Assembly: GCA_910574865.1 (NCBI GenBank)
Contig: CAJTDN010000002.1
Location: 310,001-374,000 of the forward strand
Reading direction: 5' to 3'
Source of the DNA: Lachnospiraceae bacterium
GTDB taxonomy: Bacteria; Bacillota; Clostridia; Lachnospirales; Lachnospiraceae
DNA length: 64,000 nucleotides
Shown: piece by piece, positions 43,744 through 52,666 of the stretch
Layout of the letters: each line of letters begins with the position of its first letter
Position numbering within the stretch: position 1 is the first letter of the stretch
Program-made: the position numbers and the translations under genes
Notes under the pieces: model-generated
Told to the model about the DNA's origin: nothing
Databases searched by the model: none
What the model saw: only the letters and a program-made list of their open reading frames with translations

Positions 43744-43774
43744 AACAAAAAGAAACGGCAGGTCGTGCCGTCTC
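43744..43774 (-). terminator. lysine riboswitch terminator
   Basis: On the minus strand GAGACGGCA-cgacc-TGCCGTTTC is followed by TTTTTGTTT. It sits between the aptamer and dapA and is the probable off-switch. Confidence 0.75.
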
Positions 43775-43804
43775 CAATCCATACCAGATGCGAAATCTGC
43801 ATAA

Positions 43805-44012
43805 ATGGTGATAGCACTCCATCCTCCGGCGCAATCCTACCAAAACAGCTCTCCACACCTTCGGTATGACAGTCATGGCGTTCTTCACGCCATGCCCAAG
43901 CGATACGAAACCAGGAATCCCGCACCCTTTCGGCATCTTTTCCTTTCTGACGACATCCACTGTTCCTGTACATCCGACGCCATACTGATAAAAAATGCAA
44001 CCTCTATCCACG
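43805..44012 (-). ncRNA. lysine riboswitch (L box)
   Basis: Read on the minus strand, the conserved L-box blocks appear in order: GGATAGAGGTTGC, ATCAGTA, GAAAGG, GCCGAAAGGG, GCTTGGGC and GACTGTCA. A closing GATAG/CTATC pair forms P1. It leads into the terminator and dapA. Confidence 0.85.
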
Positions 44013-44120
44013 TTTCTTTTATCATGTGAGTGCCATGAAAGCATGTTTCGACCTCTCGACACCCTGATTTATTATATATACAAAAGAATAACACCGTGCA
44101 TGGATAATGTCAAGAGTTAT

Positions 44121-45800
44121 TCAGCCAATCAATACCTTTTTCCCATGGAACGCGAACCCATACTTCCGTATGCGCCCTGCCGGAATCCCTCTTTTCACGA
44201 GCATTGTCTCATATTTTTTCTCGTCAATCTGTCTTAAGGCCGCCCGCACCGTGTCCGAAAGTTCTTTCTCATCCTCGGTATCTTGTACTTTAAACTCCAA
44301 AATCATGGCATCATCCGCCCGCCTTCTCGGCTCCAACATCACGTCATAACGACCAAGACCGCTCTCGCGATTTGACATAATGACATATCTGTCTGACAAT
44401 TCCGCAACCAGTCCCAACACAAAACCATGGTAGAAGCTTTCCGGTCGTCCTTTTGATACCTTCTTTCCCGTGTCAAAATAACTAAACATTTCCAACGTCA
44501 CTCTATTCATATAAGCATTCATCGCCTTCAAATCCCCTGCCAACAAAGCTTGTATAAAGTCATTATAGTTTTCACCCTCGGCAAACCATCCCTTAATCAT
44601 GGCCTTGAACATGACCCATACTTCCTTGTTCGTCAGCTTCAATTCGTACCGATATTCTCCTTCATCATCCTGAAACATCAATTTTATCACTTTCAAATAA
44701 CCACTGGCCAGCAACAGGCTCCATATGGCATTCTGCTTTATCGACAACTCGTTATAAACAATCTGTTCGTCAATTTCGACCCTGATTGTTTCCTCGCACA
44801 TCAATGTTTCAAATTCTTGCTTTATGTTCTTGTTCCCCTCCCGAAGCAACTTTTCAATCAACCGATTGGAACTGGAATTTGCCCAATATGGCATCAATTT
44901 TTTCTTATCCAAATAATTAATAATGGACCACGGATTGTATATGTCCCTCACCGTTCCAAACGTAAAGCCGTCATACCAAGCTTTCACTTCCCCACGCTTG
45001 TCTGACAATCCAAACTCGTCCAGGGCTGCAAAAACCTCGCCCTCCGTAAACCCAAAAGATGCCTCATACTTATTGGAAGTCGTGGTAACCACTTCTGGAT
45101 TATTCAAATCCGAAAATATGGATTCCCTGCTGACCCTTGTAATCCCCGTCAGAATCGCCCGCTCAAGGTAAGGATTCGTCTTAAACGTAGAATTGAACAA
45201 ACTCCTGGTAAAATTTACGAGTTCGTCCCAGTATCCGTTCACATATGCCTCCTGCATCGGCGTGTCATACTCATCTAAAAGAATGATTACTTTTTTTCCA
45301 TAATAACGAGATAAATAAAGCGACAACTGGTGAATGGCAAACGTCGCCGTCACGTCGTCCATGTCCACGGACACGTCCTCGAAAAATTTTCTTTCTTTAT
45401 CATCCAGGATGCTTTCCTCCATCAAAAAGCGGTTCGCCGAATAGAGATTGGACAAAATTTGACATATCTTCCTACGCGCCGAAAAATAATTTTGCTCCTT
45501 GATATTCGCAAAGGAAATGCTGATTACCGGATAACTTCCTTGTAATCGGCGATACGTTTCCTCCTTCCAGACGGAAAGCCCATGAAACAAATCTTCCTTG
45601 TCCGTATATTTCACGGAAAAGAACTGCTCCACCATACTCATGTTCAAGGTTTTTCCAAAACGTCTAGGCCGCGTGATAAGGGTCACGACATCACCGCTCT
45701 CCCACCACTCCTTTATGAACATTGTTTTGTCCACATAAAAAATGCCGCTCGTAATCAGTTGTCCAAAATCCTGATGCCCAATCCCTATCGTCCTGCCCAT
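44121..45800 (-). CDS. AAA-ATPase-like / PD-(D/E)XK nuclease-like protein
   Basis: This 559-residue protein starts MGRTIGIGHQDFGQLITSGI, then VDKTMFI and a P-loop-like TRPRRFGKTLNMSM. The C-terminal part has a PD-(D/E)XK core (GRYDVMLEPRRRADDAMILE, FKV). It belongs to the AAA_ATPase-like plus PDDEXK_9 group (formerly DUF1703), common in Clostridia and Bacteroidetes in many copies. Function unknown; mobile-DNA defence or a selfish-gene role has been guessed. AAGGAAG precedes the ATG. Confidence 0.88.
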   Translation of the reverse strand: MGRTIGIGHQDFGQLITSGIFYVDKTMFIKEWWESGDVVTLITRPRRFGKTLNMSMVEQFFSVKYTDKEDLFHGLSVWKEETYRRLQGSYPVISISFANIKEQNYFSARRKICQILSNLYSANRFLMEESILDDKERKFFEDVSVDMDDVTATFAIHQLSLYLSRYYGKKVIILLDEYDTPMQEAYVNGYWDELVNFTRSLFNSTFKTNPYLERAILTGITRVSRESIFSDLNNPEVVTTTSNKYEASFGFTEGEVFAALDEFGLSDKRGEVKAWYDGFTFGTVRDIYNPWSIINYLDKKKLMPYWANSSSNRLIEKLLREGNKNIKQEFETLMCEETIRVEIDEQIVYNELSIKQNAIWSLLLASGYLKVIKLMFQDDEGEYRYELKLTNKEVWVMFKAMIKGWFAEGENYNDFIQALLAGDLKAMNAYMNRVTLEMFSYFDTGKKVSKGRPESFYHGFVLGLVAELSDRYVIMSNRESGLGRYDVMLEPRRRADDAMILEFKVQDTEDEKELSDTVRAALRQIDEKKYETMLVKRGIPAGRIRKYGFAFHGKKVLIG

Positions 45801-45839
45801 TTATCCACTTCCTTTCGCGCTCCCCAATCTATGTTTCAA

Positions 45840-46408
45840 TCATACCGCCATTCTTCTGTTTTTCTTAGTATATCCAATTCCAAAAAGAAAGTCAACCGCC
45901 CCGATATGGATTGCCGGCTTTCGGTCAATTCCCTGTTCCTTAAAAGAACGGTGTTCCCAATGTAGCGCAATCCCTAACTGCTCATTGGTGGCATTCATTG
46001 TGTCGGCTAAATCCTTTCGCCACATTTTAGCGTTTTCCCTGCTGTTCCAGTCGGTGCTTTCTACGGTCTGACATTTCCACTGTTTCCTGTTCCGCTTGTC
46101 AACTTTCTGCTGACCTGTCTTTTTGTCAATCACTGGTATCTTTTCGCCGTTCTCGTCAAGGTCATAGATTTTTTTCTGTTTCGCTCCCCATTCCCCTTTT
46201 TCAGTGAGAGGGCGCATTGTGAGTAAAACATGGATATGGAGATTGCGCTGTGGACTAAATCTTCATGGTATTTCGGGCGGTAGGTCTGCCCGTCAAATTC
46301 ACTGACAAGAACGCTCCTGCTGATATAGGACGCTTTCTCAACCGCCGACTGCCCCTTGCTCCGCCTGACTATGGAAAAACGTGTGCTTGCCTGTTTCGTG
46401 ACATTACC
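45840..46408 (-). pseudogene. MobA/MobL relaxase remnant
   Basis: Frame 1 (from 46408) has VTKQASTRFSIVRRSKGQSA and VEKASYISRSVLVSEFDGQT, the N-terminus of MobA/MobL relaxases. After a frameshift near 46205, frame 2 has PLTEKGEWGAKQKKIYDLDE, TDWNSRENAKMWRKDLAD and the HRSFKEQGIDRKPAIHIGAV motif. A deletion removed the HUH metal site, and the C-terminus is lost. Confidence 0.8.
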
Positions 46409-46632
46409 CATAAGCAACACCTACATTCTGCCGATAGGGTAGTGGGGCGCATGGATAGACTTTGTAGGCAGATAAAAGCCGCACTTTGGCTTTTGTCTGG
46501 TCGCAAAGTTCACTAGGGGGCAGGGGCGGCACTTTCGCCCCGATGGGGGATTGTAGCTCCCCATGTGCGCCTACCCTTGGCGCACCGCCCTCCGCAGGAG
46601 TCCATGCAAGTGAAGCTTGCCCCTCGGAAAGC

Positions 46633-46763
46633 GCACATACCACCTCTGGTGGTATATCTGTGCGGGGGCTGTCGGGTAATGCGGAAAACTCACAATATAT
46701 GGTGGTAAATCCAGATGCGCCACGGCATATATTGTGGGCTTGCAGTCATTACCCGACAGCCCC
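46633..46763. other. candidate oriT with nested inverted repeats
   Basis: Outer arms of 17 bp (46666-46682 and 46747-46763, GGGGCTGTCGGGTAATG and its complement) enclose inner arms of 10 bp (CACAATATAT, 46692-46701 and 46728-46737). The spacers are 9 bases on both sides. A second hairpin, GCACA-ACCACC-tct-GGTGGT-TGTGC, lies at 46633-46664. It sits between a relaxase remnant and its DUF3847 neighbour, the usual place for oriT. No gene in 46409-46800. Confidence 0.6.
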
Positions 46764-46800
46764 AATACGTTACCTCGGCTTTCCAGTTCCGTTGCCCTCG

Positions 46801-47142
46801 TCATTCTGTACCGCCCTCGCTTTCGTTTTCGGCATTGGTGGGATTGGATTGTGGGGGAGTGGTTTCTCGGCCCTCCGACTTGATTTTAGAGATAATCTGC
46901 TGACACTCCCTTGTCTGCAAGGCAACCGACAAGATACGGTTTAACTCGCCCTCGTCATAACGGTAACAGTCGGGGAAATACTTCACGATAATACCGCCCA
47001 TGATGTACTTGTGGTGGTTCTCGGCTTTGCGTTTCTTCTCGTTCTGCTTTTTCTTTTCGTTGGCTACACGCTGTTTTGCCTGTTCCAGTTCCTGCAATGC
47101 TTTTTCTAAATTTCTGCTTGCGTCATTTTTGCTCTCAATCAT
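46801..47142 (-). CDS. DUF3847 family mobilization-associated protein
   Basis: This 113-residue protein has an N-terminal coiled coil (LEKALQELEQAKQRVANEKK) followed by GGIIVKYFPDCYRYDEGELN and a disordered tail. DUF3847 proteins accompany MobA relaxases in Clostridia and may be relaxosome accessory factors. The start follows GAGGTATC. Confidence 0.85.
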   Translation of the reverse strand: MIESKNDASRNLEKALQELEQAKQRVANEKKKQNEKKRKAENHHKYIMGGIIVKYFPDCYRYDEGELNRILSVALQTRECQQIISKIKSEGRETTPPQSNPTNAENESEGGTE

Positions 47143-47194
47143 TTTGATACCTCATTCTTTCTGTGGTTGTGTTAATAGTTTCTGAAAATAAAAA

Positions 47195-47229
47195 AGGTAG
47201 CTGATTGTCTGTGAAGATAATCGCTACCT
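47195..47229 (-). terminator. intrinsic terminator
   Basis: AGGTAGC-gattatc pairs with gacaatc-GCTACCT, with a T-run on the minus-strand side. It ends the transcript of the two cargo genes upstream. Confidence 0.7.
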
Positions 47230-47308
47230 AAGGGTAAACAATATTCAGTTTTCATATCATTTTTCTGTCATGATTTTTCCCGACAAACTTGAATTTAATG
47301 CTCCTTTA

Positions 47309-47824
47309 TCATAAATCAATATCTATCTCGTAACTATCATCAATAAATACGATATTTGCATTATGTTTTTTTGCACTCGTAAAAAATTGAGCATTATCTT
47401 CTAAAACACTTTCCATCGTACACCATTCATCATCTATACGATTTTCTACAGCACTTGCATATTTTTTTATGCTATCAAAATTATTCTTAATATAGTTTTC
47501 GCTCATCACAAGGCAGTAGTATCTAATATTAACAAGATATTCTTTTGCAAAATCATTTGCCCAATCAAAAGGGATATAACACCCTTCAATAATAAGATTT
47601 TGCTTATTCTCTATGGCAGTCTTAATCATTTCACGAACAATAGGCCAAAGATACTCTGTGAGCTTATCGTCATCTTCGGGTGTGAGTTTTGTATAGCCGC
47701 TACGAATTAAACCCATTTTCAAATGGTCTATTGATAAATAAGGATATTTATACTTTTCAAGTAATTTTTGAGCAAGCACAGTCTTACCTGTGTGTGATGC
47801 ACCTGTTATTAAAATAATCATCAT
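47309..47824 (-). CDS. P-loop kinase-like protein (AAA_33/zeta-like)
   Basis: The start of about 171 residues, MMIILITGASHTGKTVLAQK, carries Walker A GASHTGKT. IDHLKMGLIRSG, IIEGCYIPFDWA and a C-terminal IDDSYE follow. The group includes small nucleoside or resistance kinases. Substrate unknown. ATGGAGAAA just upstream supplies the ribosome site, so the ATG at 47824 or 47821 is used. Cargo of the mobile element. Confidence 0.8.
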   Translation of the reverse strand: MMIILITGASHTGKTVLAQKLLEKYKYPYLSIDHLKMGLIRSGYTKLTPEDDDKLTEYLWPIVREMIKTAIENKQNLIIEGCYIPFDWANDFAKEYLVNIRYYCLVMSENYIKNNFDSIKKYASAVENRIDDEWCTMESVLEDNAQFFTSAKKHNANIVFIDDSYEIDIDL

Positions 47825-47846
47825 TTTCTCCATTCTAAACAGAAAA

Positions 47847-48296
47847 TCATCTGTTTTTTTCCATACAGAAATTTGTAAGAAAAATTCCCTGTCGTTCTAC
47901 CTGCTGTTCCTTAACAATCTTATAACCTCTTTTTTCAAAGAAAGGCTTTGCCGTAATAGAAGCATGGGTAGTAATATCTCCTTTAACAGCTTGCTCCAGT
48001 TGATTACAAATAGCAGTTGCAATACCTTTTCCCTGATAATCGGCGTGAACAAACAGACGTTCAAGATAACCGTCTTTATCTATGTCCCCGAAACCTACAA
48101 TGATTTCGTTATCAACAGCAACTATACTATAATGCTCTTGAAGTGACTGGTTCCATTTTTCTAAATCCACTTGTCTTGTTGCCCATACATCTAATTGTTC
48201 TTTTGTATAATCTTTCGCATTTACTGTGTGGACTGTATTATAAAATAGCTTTGTAATTCCTTTGCAGTCGGATATTTGATATTCTCTGACAAGCAT
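47847..48296 (-). CDS. GNAT N-acetyltransferase
   Basis: The 149-residue protein has the acetyl-CoA site LFVHADYQGKGIATAICNQL and ends KPFFEKRGYKIVKEQQVERQ, as in the YafP-like GNATs. AAGGAG precedes the ATG. It is probably co-transcribed with the kinase-like gene. Confidence 0.88.
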   Translation of the reverse strand: MLVREYQISDCKGITKLFYNTVHTVNAKDYTKEQLDVWATRQVDLEKWNQSLQEHYSIVAVDNEIIVGFGDIDKDGYLERLFVHADYQGKGIATAICNQLEQAVKGDITTHASITAKPFFEKRGYKIVKEQQVERQGIFLTNFCMEKNR

Positions 48297-48382
48297 TTTT
48301 TATCTCCTTAAATACCGATTTGTTGAATTATTCAATGCTGATATTTTACCACAACCACACACACAATTCCATTAAATTATCT

Positions 48383-48664
48383 TTAATTTCTCTTCGCCTT
48401 GTTATTTGCAATCATCATCTGCCTTGCCCGTTCCCTCTGCTCTACGCTGATTGCCCTCGGCTTGCGGTAGCTGACGTATGATTTTGGAAAGGAATATGTC
48501 TTAGATACCTCGTCCTGCCCTATAGCTTGTATGTGTCGGGGAAGTCGGCAACAAGCGCGTCAAGTTTCCTCATGACCGCTTTATCTCTTGTATAGAGGGT
48601 GGCAGTCTGTTATCCTGCATTATAATTGACAATCGTTTCCTATTCATATCGGGAAAGTTTCATA
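48383..48664 (-). pseudogene. remnant of a small conserved conjugative-element protein
   Basis: Reading through stops gives MKLSRYE-ETIVNYNAG-QTATLYTRDKAVMRK, then LDALVADFPDTYK, then, after a frameshift, SKTYSFPKSYVSYRKPRAIS and QRERARQMMIANNKAK. The YSFPK...YRKPR motif marks a small protein widespread in Clostridia elements. There are two nonsense codons (TAG after RYE, TAA after NAG) and a frameshift. Confidence 0.65.
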
Positions 48665-49268
48665 GTGCCATATCCCCCTTTCCCTTGCTGTGGGTTCTGT
48701 GCTGTTTTCCCTCGGCAACTGCCGGCTGTTTTGCCCGTTCCTTTGCTCTGGCCAACCTTGTCTTTATGGAGTGGTCACGTTCGGTCAGTTTCCGTCTTTT
48801 GGTGGTGGCGGTCAGTTCCGCACACGTTTTTTCTGACAGGGCATTTATTTTTTTCAATGTGCCGCTTACTATCTGCTTTGTGTGGCTGTCCTTTATCTGC
48901 GGAAGAATAGCAGACAGACTGGCGCACGTTTCCGCTTTGCCCTGCTCCCCAAACTGATAGATTAAGTTGATTTCATCAGCGTTAAAAAGTATCTGAAAAT
49001 TTGCGCCCTCACATAAACGCTCCACGCCCACGCACTTAGGGAGATTTCTTGTCAGTTCGTAATTATCCCTCGCTGTGATTGTTCCATGACTGTCGGTCTG
49101 CCTTACCTCAACTTCACACTGGCTTTTCTGCTCCAACACAAGCCACTGGTATTTGTCGCTTTCTTTGATGAATACAGTCTGATGCTCATTGGAGTGTATC
49201 TTGTTACGGATATATTTGTCGTTGGTACTGTAATAATCTAAAATCTGCTGTTCCTGCTTTTTGTTCAT
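48660..49268 (-). CDS. conjugative-element protein of unknown function
   Basis: This 202-residue protein (MNKKQEQQILDYYSTNDKYI...) has a soluble N-terminal domain and a basic C-terminal part (KRRKLTERDHSIKTRLARAK). The ATG at 49268 follows AGGAGGG; longer in-frame starts lack a site. No named family recognised. It lies between the recombinase and the small remnant gene. Confidence 0.65.
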   Translation of the reverse strand: MNKKQEQQILDYYSTNDKYIRNKIHSNEHQTVFIKESDKYQWLVLEQKSQCEVEVRQTDSHGTITARDNYELTRNLPKCVGVERLCEGANFQILFNADEINLIYQFGEQGKAETCASLSAILPQIKDSHTKQIVSGTLKKINALSEKTCAELTATTKRRKLTERDHSIKTRLARAKERAKQPAVAEGKQHRTHSKGKGDMAL

Positions 49269-49407
49269 GGTCTTTACCCTCCTGTGATATGAATTGATTG
49301 ATTTCGGTACTGATATATGGTTTTCTTCCGTTAATTGTCGGGAGATTGGATTGCGTAATGTCATTGTTGGGTATTTCTTCGTTTGTTTGGATTGAGGTGC
49401 ATTTCAT
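49204..49407 (-). CDS. possible small element protein overlapping the next gene
   Basis: A 67-residue frame has SNLPTINGRKPYISTEINQF and SQEGKDHEQKAGTAD, which looks protein-like. It overlaps the start of the following gene by 65 bases in another frame and its own ribosome site is weak. Confidence 0.4.
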   Translation of the reverse strand: MKCTSIQTNEEIPNNDITQSNLPTINGRKPYISTEINQFISQEGKDHEQKAGTADFRLLQYQRQIYP

Positions 49408-49427
49408 ATGGTAATTACCGCATGAAA

Positions 49428-49460
49428 AAAGGCTATAACCACCATTGTCATAGCCTTTTC
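49428..49460 (-). terminator. terminator after the serine recombinase
   Basis: AAAAGGCTAT pairs with ATAGCCTTTT around a 12-13-base loop. The T-run is on the minus-strand side. Confidence 0.75.
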
Positions 49461-49474
49461 CCCCAAATTCATTT

Positions 49475-51053
49475 TTACATTACTGCTTGTTTGCCCACCC
49501 TCGGTATGTTCGGCACTCCTGCATGGAAGTATATGCCTTTCTCCCTGTCCTCGGCTCTTATCTGCTCTTTTTGGCTCTCAATCTGCGCCTTTTTCTTCGC
49601 TTTGGTGCGTTCCTCGTATTCTTTCTGTTTCCCGTTGGCTTTCCGTTTCAGATAATTCTGGTGCAGTCTGTCCTTTCTCGCTTCTTTCTTCCGCATTTCT
49701 TCCAGTTCTTCGGGTGTCGGTTCTTTCTCCGCCATAGTCGGCGGTATGTATTCCCCTATAAAGTTAAAATAAATCTCTATCTTCTGTGTGGTGTCTGCGC
49801 TCCCTTTGCGGTCACGTTCATGCACGACTATTTTCTCCACAAACTCATTCAGCATGAGCATTGTCATTTCCTCTGCGTTGCTGTACCTCTCAACCAATTT
49901 AAGGAAACGTGCGGCGGATTTACGGTCTTTTTCATACTGTGCCTGTTCCATTTTGTAACCGTCTAACTCACTCTGCAACTGTTCCTGCTCACCCTCATAT
50001 TGGTTGTAGAGCATAGTATAACGCTTGTCTGACAGTTTCCCCAATGCGTTATCCTCATAAATCTTGGCAATCAGCATTTCCAGTTCCCCGATACGCTTTT
50101 CACATACAGTCATTCGCTTTTTCTGTTCGCTGAAATCTACGGTCTGCCTGTCCTCTGATGCGCTGTACGTTGTCAAAGGTTTCCTGGTCGATAATCGGCT
50201 CGTGGGTGTCCTCAAAGATTAACCACTGGTCTTTATCTACATAATGGCTCTTTTTATCCTTGAAATGCTTGCGTGTCTTGAAATTTACCGTATGCCCTAA
50301 ATATTCATGTTTCTGTAAGATATGTGCTATGGTGGAACTCTGCCACTTATAAGGGTTCTTAATTTCCCTGTTCTGCCACAATCCCACGCCCAACTGCGCT
50401 TGGTGGTAGGCAGGTACGGGGATATGTTCACTGGATAGCTGTGCCGCAATCTGATACGGACCGTAACCCTCTAATGTCATTCGGAATATCCGTCTGACAA
50501 TGGGCGCTGCCACTTCATCAATCACCCATTTGTTTTTATCCTCGCTGTCTTTTAGATAACCGTATGGCGGACTGCTTGCAACGGGCTTTCCGCTCTCGCC
50601 TTTTGCCTTAAATGTGGACTTGATTTTCTTGCTGATGTCCTTTGCATAGTATTCGTTGATTACATCTCGGAACGGAAAGAAATCATCATCAAATCCCGAA
50701 CCTGTGTCAACACCCTCGTTGACCGCAATCAGCCTTACATTCGCCCTGCGCAACTGCTCCCGTAACATTCCCATCTGCACATAATTTCTTCCCAGTCAGC
50801 TCATGTCTTTCACAATGATAGTGCCGATATTGCCTTTCTCAACCTCCGCAAGCATGGCTTGCAGTCCCTCACGCTCAAAGGTCGTGCCGGAGATACCATC
50901 ATCGGTAAAGTGGCGTATGCCCGTAAAGCCGTTCTTTTCCGCATAATCTTCAAGCATTGCCTTCTGGTTGGATATGCTGTTGCTCTCGCCTTGTAACTCG
51001 TCATCATGGCTCAACCTCTCGTATAATGCTGTTAAATCGTGACTCATAATCAA
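49475..51053 (-). pseudogene. large serine recombinase (TnpX-like), broken
   Basis: Piece 1 (51053-50796) is the catalytic domain: [20 protein letters not shown] with the nucleophile Ser region, DDGISGTTFEREGLQ, IIVKDMS. A TGA follows at the place where R of the usual MSRLGRN is expected, and LGRNYVQMGMLREQ continues in frame. Piece 2 holds the recombinase domain (YGYLKDSEDKNKW). An internal deletion then removes the Cys-rich zinc-ribbon, and a frame change leads to the coiled-coil tail (CEKRIGELEMLIAKIYEDNA). It cannot be active as it stands. Confidence 0.88.
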
Positions 51054-51084
51054 TTCCCTCCTTTCCGCCAGTACCGCATAAATG

Positions 51085-51576
51085 CTATGCTGTGACTCTT
51101 TTGTATTTATTTTGATTAAGAAGTCTTTTATATTTTATAACTCCCGCCGCAAGTTTATATTTGCGGTACTGCTTGACCGCGAAATGTTCTGGATTTTTTT
51201 CTTCCAGACGTTCAAACATGAGGTCAACCGGGTTCTGGAAGTCCTCGTCGTCCTCGCGGGCTTCCGACGCATTTATCATTTCAAGCAGCGTCGTGAAGTT
51301 CTTCTCGTCCTCCGGGGCTTCATACCAGATATAGCCGATTAGCGCGGTGTAGTAGAGCTTTTCCGCTTTCACCCAGAAATCCTCGCCGGATTTTTCCCCG
51401 TCGCCTTTGGTGTTGGCGATAATGGTATTGACTAACTTCAAAATGTCCTTTTCGCTCCGCAGATAGGCAAAGGGATTGTATTTCATGGATTTTTTGAAGT
51501 TAATCGTATTCAGCACTTTAATCTGGTAGCCGCCCCGCTGTAAGAGCTTCCCGCACTCGATTAAGACGATGCCGTT
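51085..51576 (-). pseudogene. type IV coupling protein (VirD4/TcpA-like), internal fragment
   Basis: The run NGIVLIECGKLLQRGGYQIK, then LNTINFKKSMKYNPFAYLRS and EDFWVKAEKLYYTALIGYI, is the segment after Walker A in conjugative coupling proteins. Frame likeness starts at the NG codons near 51576, preceded by unrelated CPLQTPP. The Walker A half is found at 58142-58384 on the other strand, ending at the matching codons. Confidence 0.8.
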
Positions 51577-51625
51577 TGGCGGCGTTTGTAAAGGACATAG
51601 TGCGGATTTCTCAAAAAAAATTTTT

Positions 51626-51817
51626 TCAGGCGTTCATTTCACGCTTTATCAGGTGCTTTATCTTATCCTCCATGGTCTCCGTGCTGGTCTTGCTGAAATG
51701 GAATGATACTTCATAGGCGGTCCTTCCAATCTTTTTCACAAGTGTCGGGGCGGTTTCCTGCTCCATAGCTGCCGGGACGGATATTGCTGTTTCAGGTATG
51801 GTCTTTTTATTGCTCAT
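51626..51817 (-). CDS. TnpW-family element protein
   Basis: This 63-residue protein ends VKKIGRTAYEVSFHFSKTST, then ETMEDKIKHLIKRE, the pattern of transposon-encoded TnpW proteins. AAAGGAGC lies before the ATG. In related elements TnpW lies between the DnaC-like gene and the coupling-protein genes, as here. Role unknown. Confidence 0.85.
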   Translation of the reverse strand: MSNKKTIPETAISVPAAMEQETAPTLVKKIGRTAYEVSFHFSKTSTETMEDKIKHLIKREMNA

Positions 51818-51890
51818 GGGGTATATGCTCCTTTTCCGGACGGTTCGTCGTGGTAGCCATGGGAACCGTCCCTATTGTCATTTTCGGGTT

Positions 51891-52580
51891 TCATTTTGGG
51901 GAGACAATCCCCCTCGCCGCCTCTTTGGTAGCCGCCGCCTTTTCCTCCCGGAAGTTCCTGCCGGAGAAAAGGACAGGGGCGCACCGCTCCATGATGCGGT
52001 CATAGATTCTGGCATGGGCCAGGTCGGGCGGGTTTTTGACCTCTTCCAGTTTCAGGTTGGTCGTGACAATCAGCGGTTTCCTGCTCCTGTACCGGCTGTC
52101 AATGATAAGGAACATCTGCTCCAACGCATACTCCGTATTCCGTTCCACTCCCAGGTCATCCAGAATCAAAAGGCTGTAATCGTCAAGGGCGGAGATAAAC
52201 GCCGCCTGGTCCTCCGCAAACATCCCGGTCAGCCGGTTCAGGATAGAGGGGATGTTTGTCATAAGCACCGGTATGTCCTGGTCGATCAGGGCATTGGCGA
52301 TGCATCCGGCAAAAAAGGATTTCCCCGTCCCCACATCACCGAAAAGCAGAAGGCCGGTATTCTCCCGGTATGCCTCCTTCCAGTTTTCCACATAGGCACG
52401 GGCCTTCTCCATGAGCGGGTTCTGGCCGTTGTCATTGGCAAAGGTGAAGTCATGGAGATAGCGGTCCTGCAGTCCCTGCGCCCTCCTGCGCCGGATGCTC
52501 TCCATGAGCGCCCTCTGTTCCTCGGCGGCCTTCCTCTGCCTCCCGGCCTCCTGCTGGCAGGGGCAGACACAGCGGGGCAT
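51891..52580 (-). CDS. DnaC-like ATP-binding replication protein, start lost
   Basis: Walker A GDVGTGKSFFAGCI, Walker B LLILDDLG and RIMERC with an Arg finger mark a DnaC/IstB-like helicase loader. Homology-like sequence runs upstream in frame to about 52748 (IEINEAVRAFIDKAAGGTEL, EDEYIEPADGLIHCKKCGG), but there is no start codon there: AAAGGAGGGAGAAACC is followed by ATAAG. A small deletion seems to have removed the start. The internal ATG at 52580 would leave out the Cys-rich N-terminus. Confidence 0.75.
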   Translation of the reverse strand: MPRCVCPCQQEAGRQRKAAEEQRALMESIRRRRAQGLQDRYLHDFTFANDNGQNPLMEKARAYVENWKEAYRENTGLLLFGDVGTGKSFFAGCIANALIDQDIPVLMTNIPSILNRLTGMFAEDQAAFISALDDYSLLILDDLGVERNTEYALEQMFLIIDSRYRSRKPLIVTTNLKLEEVKNPPDLAHARIYDRIMERCAPVLFSGRNFREEKAAATKEAARGIVSPK

Positions 52581-52666
52581 GAAGTAGCTGTGCCGGAGCG
52601 GGTCGGGGAGGACGGTCTGCCGCCTCCCTCCGCATTTCTTACAGTGGATAAGGCCATCCGCAGGCT

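Noticed and set aside
43640-44062. 140-codon minus-strand frame upstream of dapA
   Set aside because: It coincides with the lysine riboswitch and its terminator, which explain the conservation.
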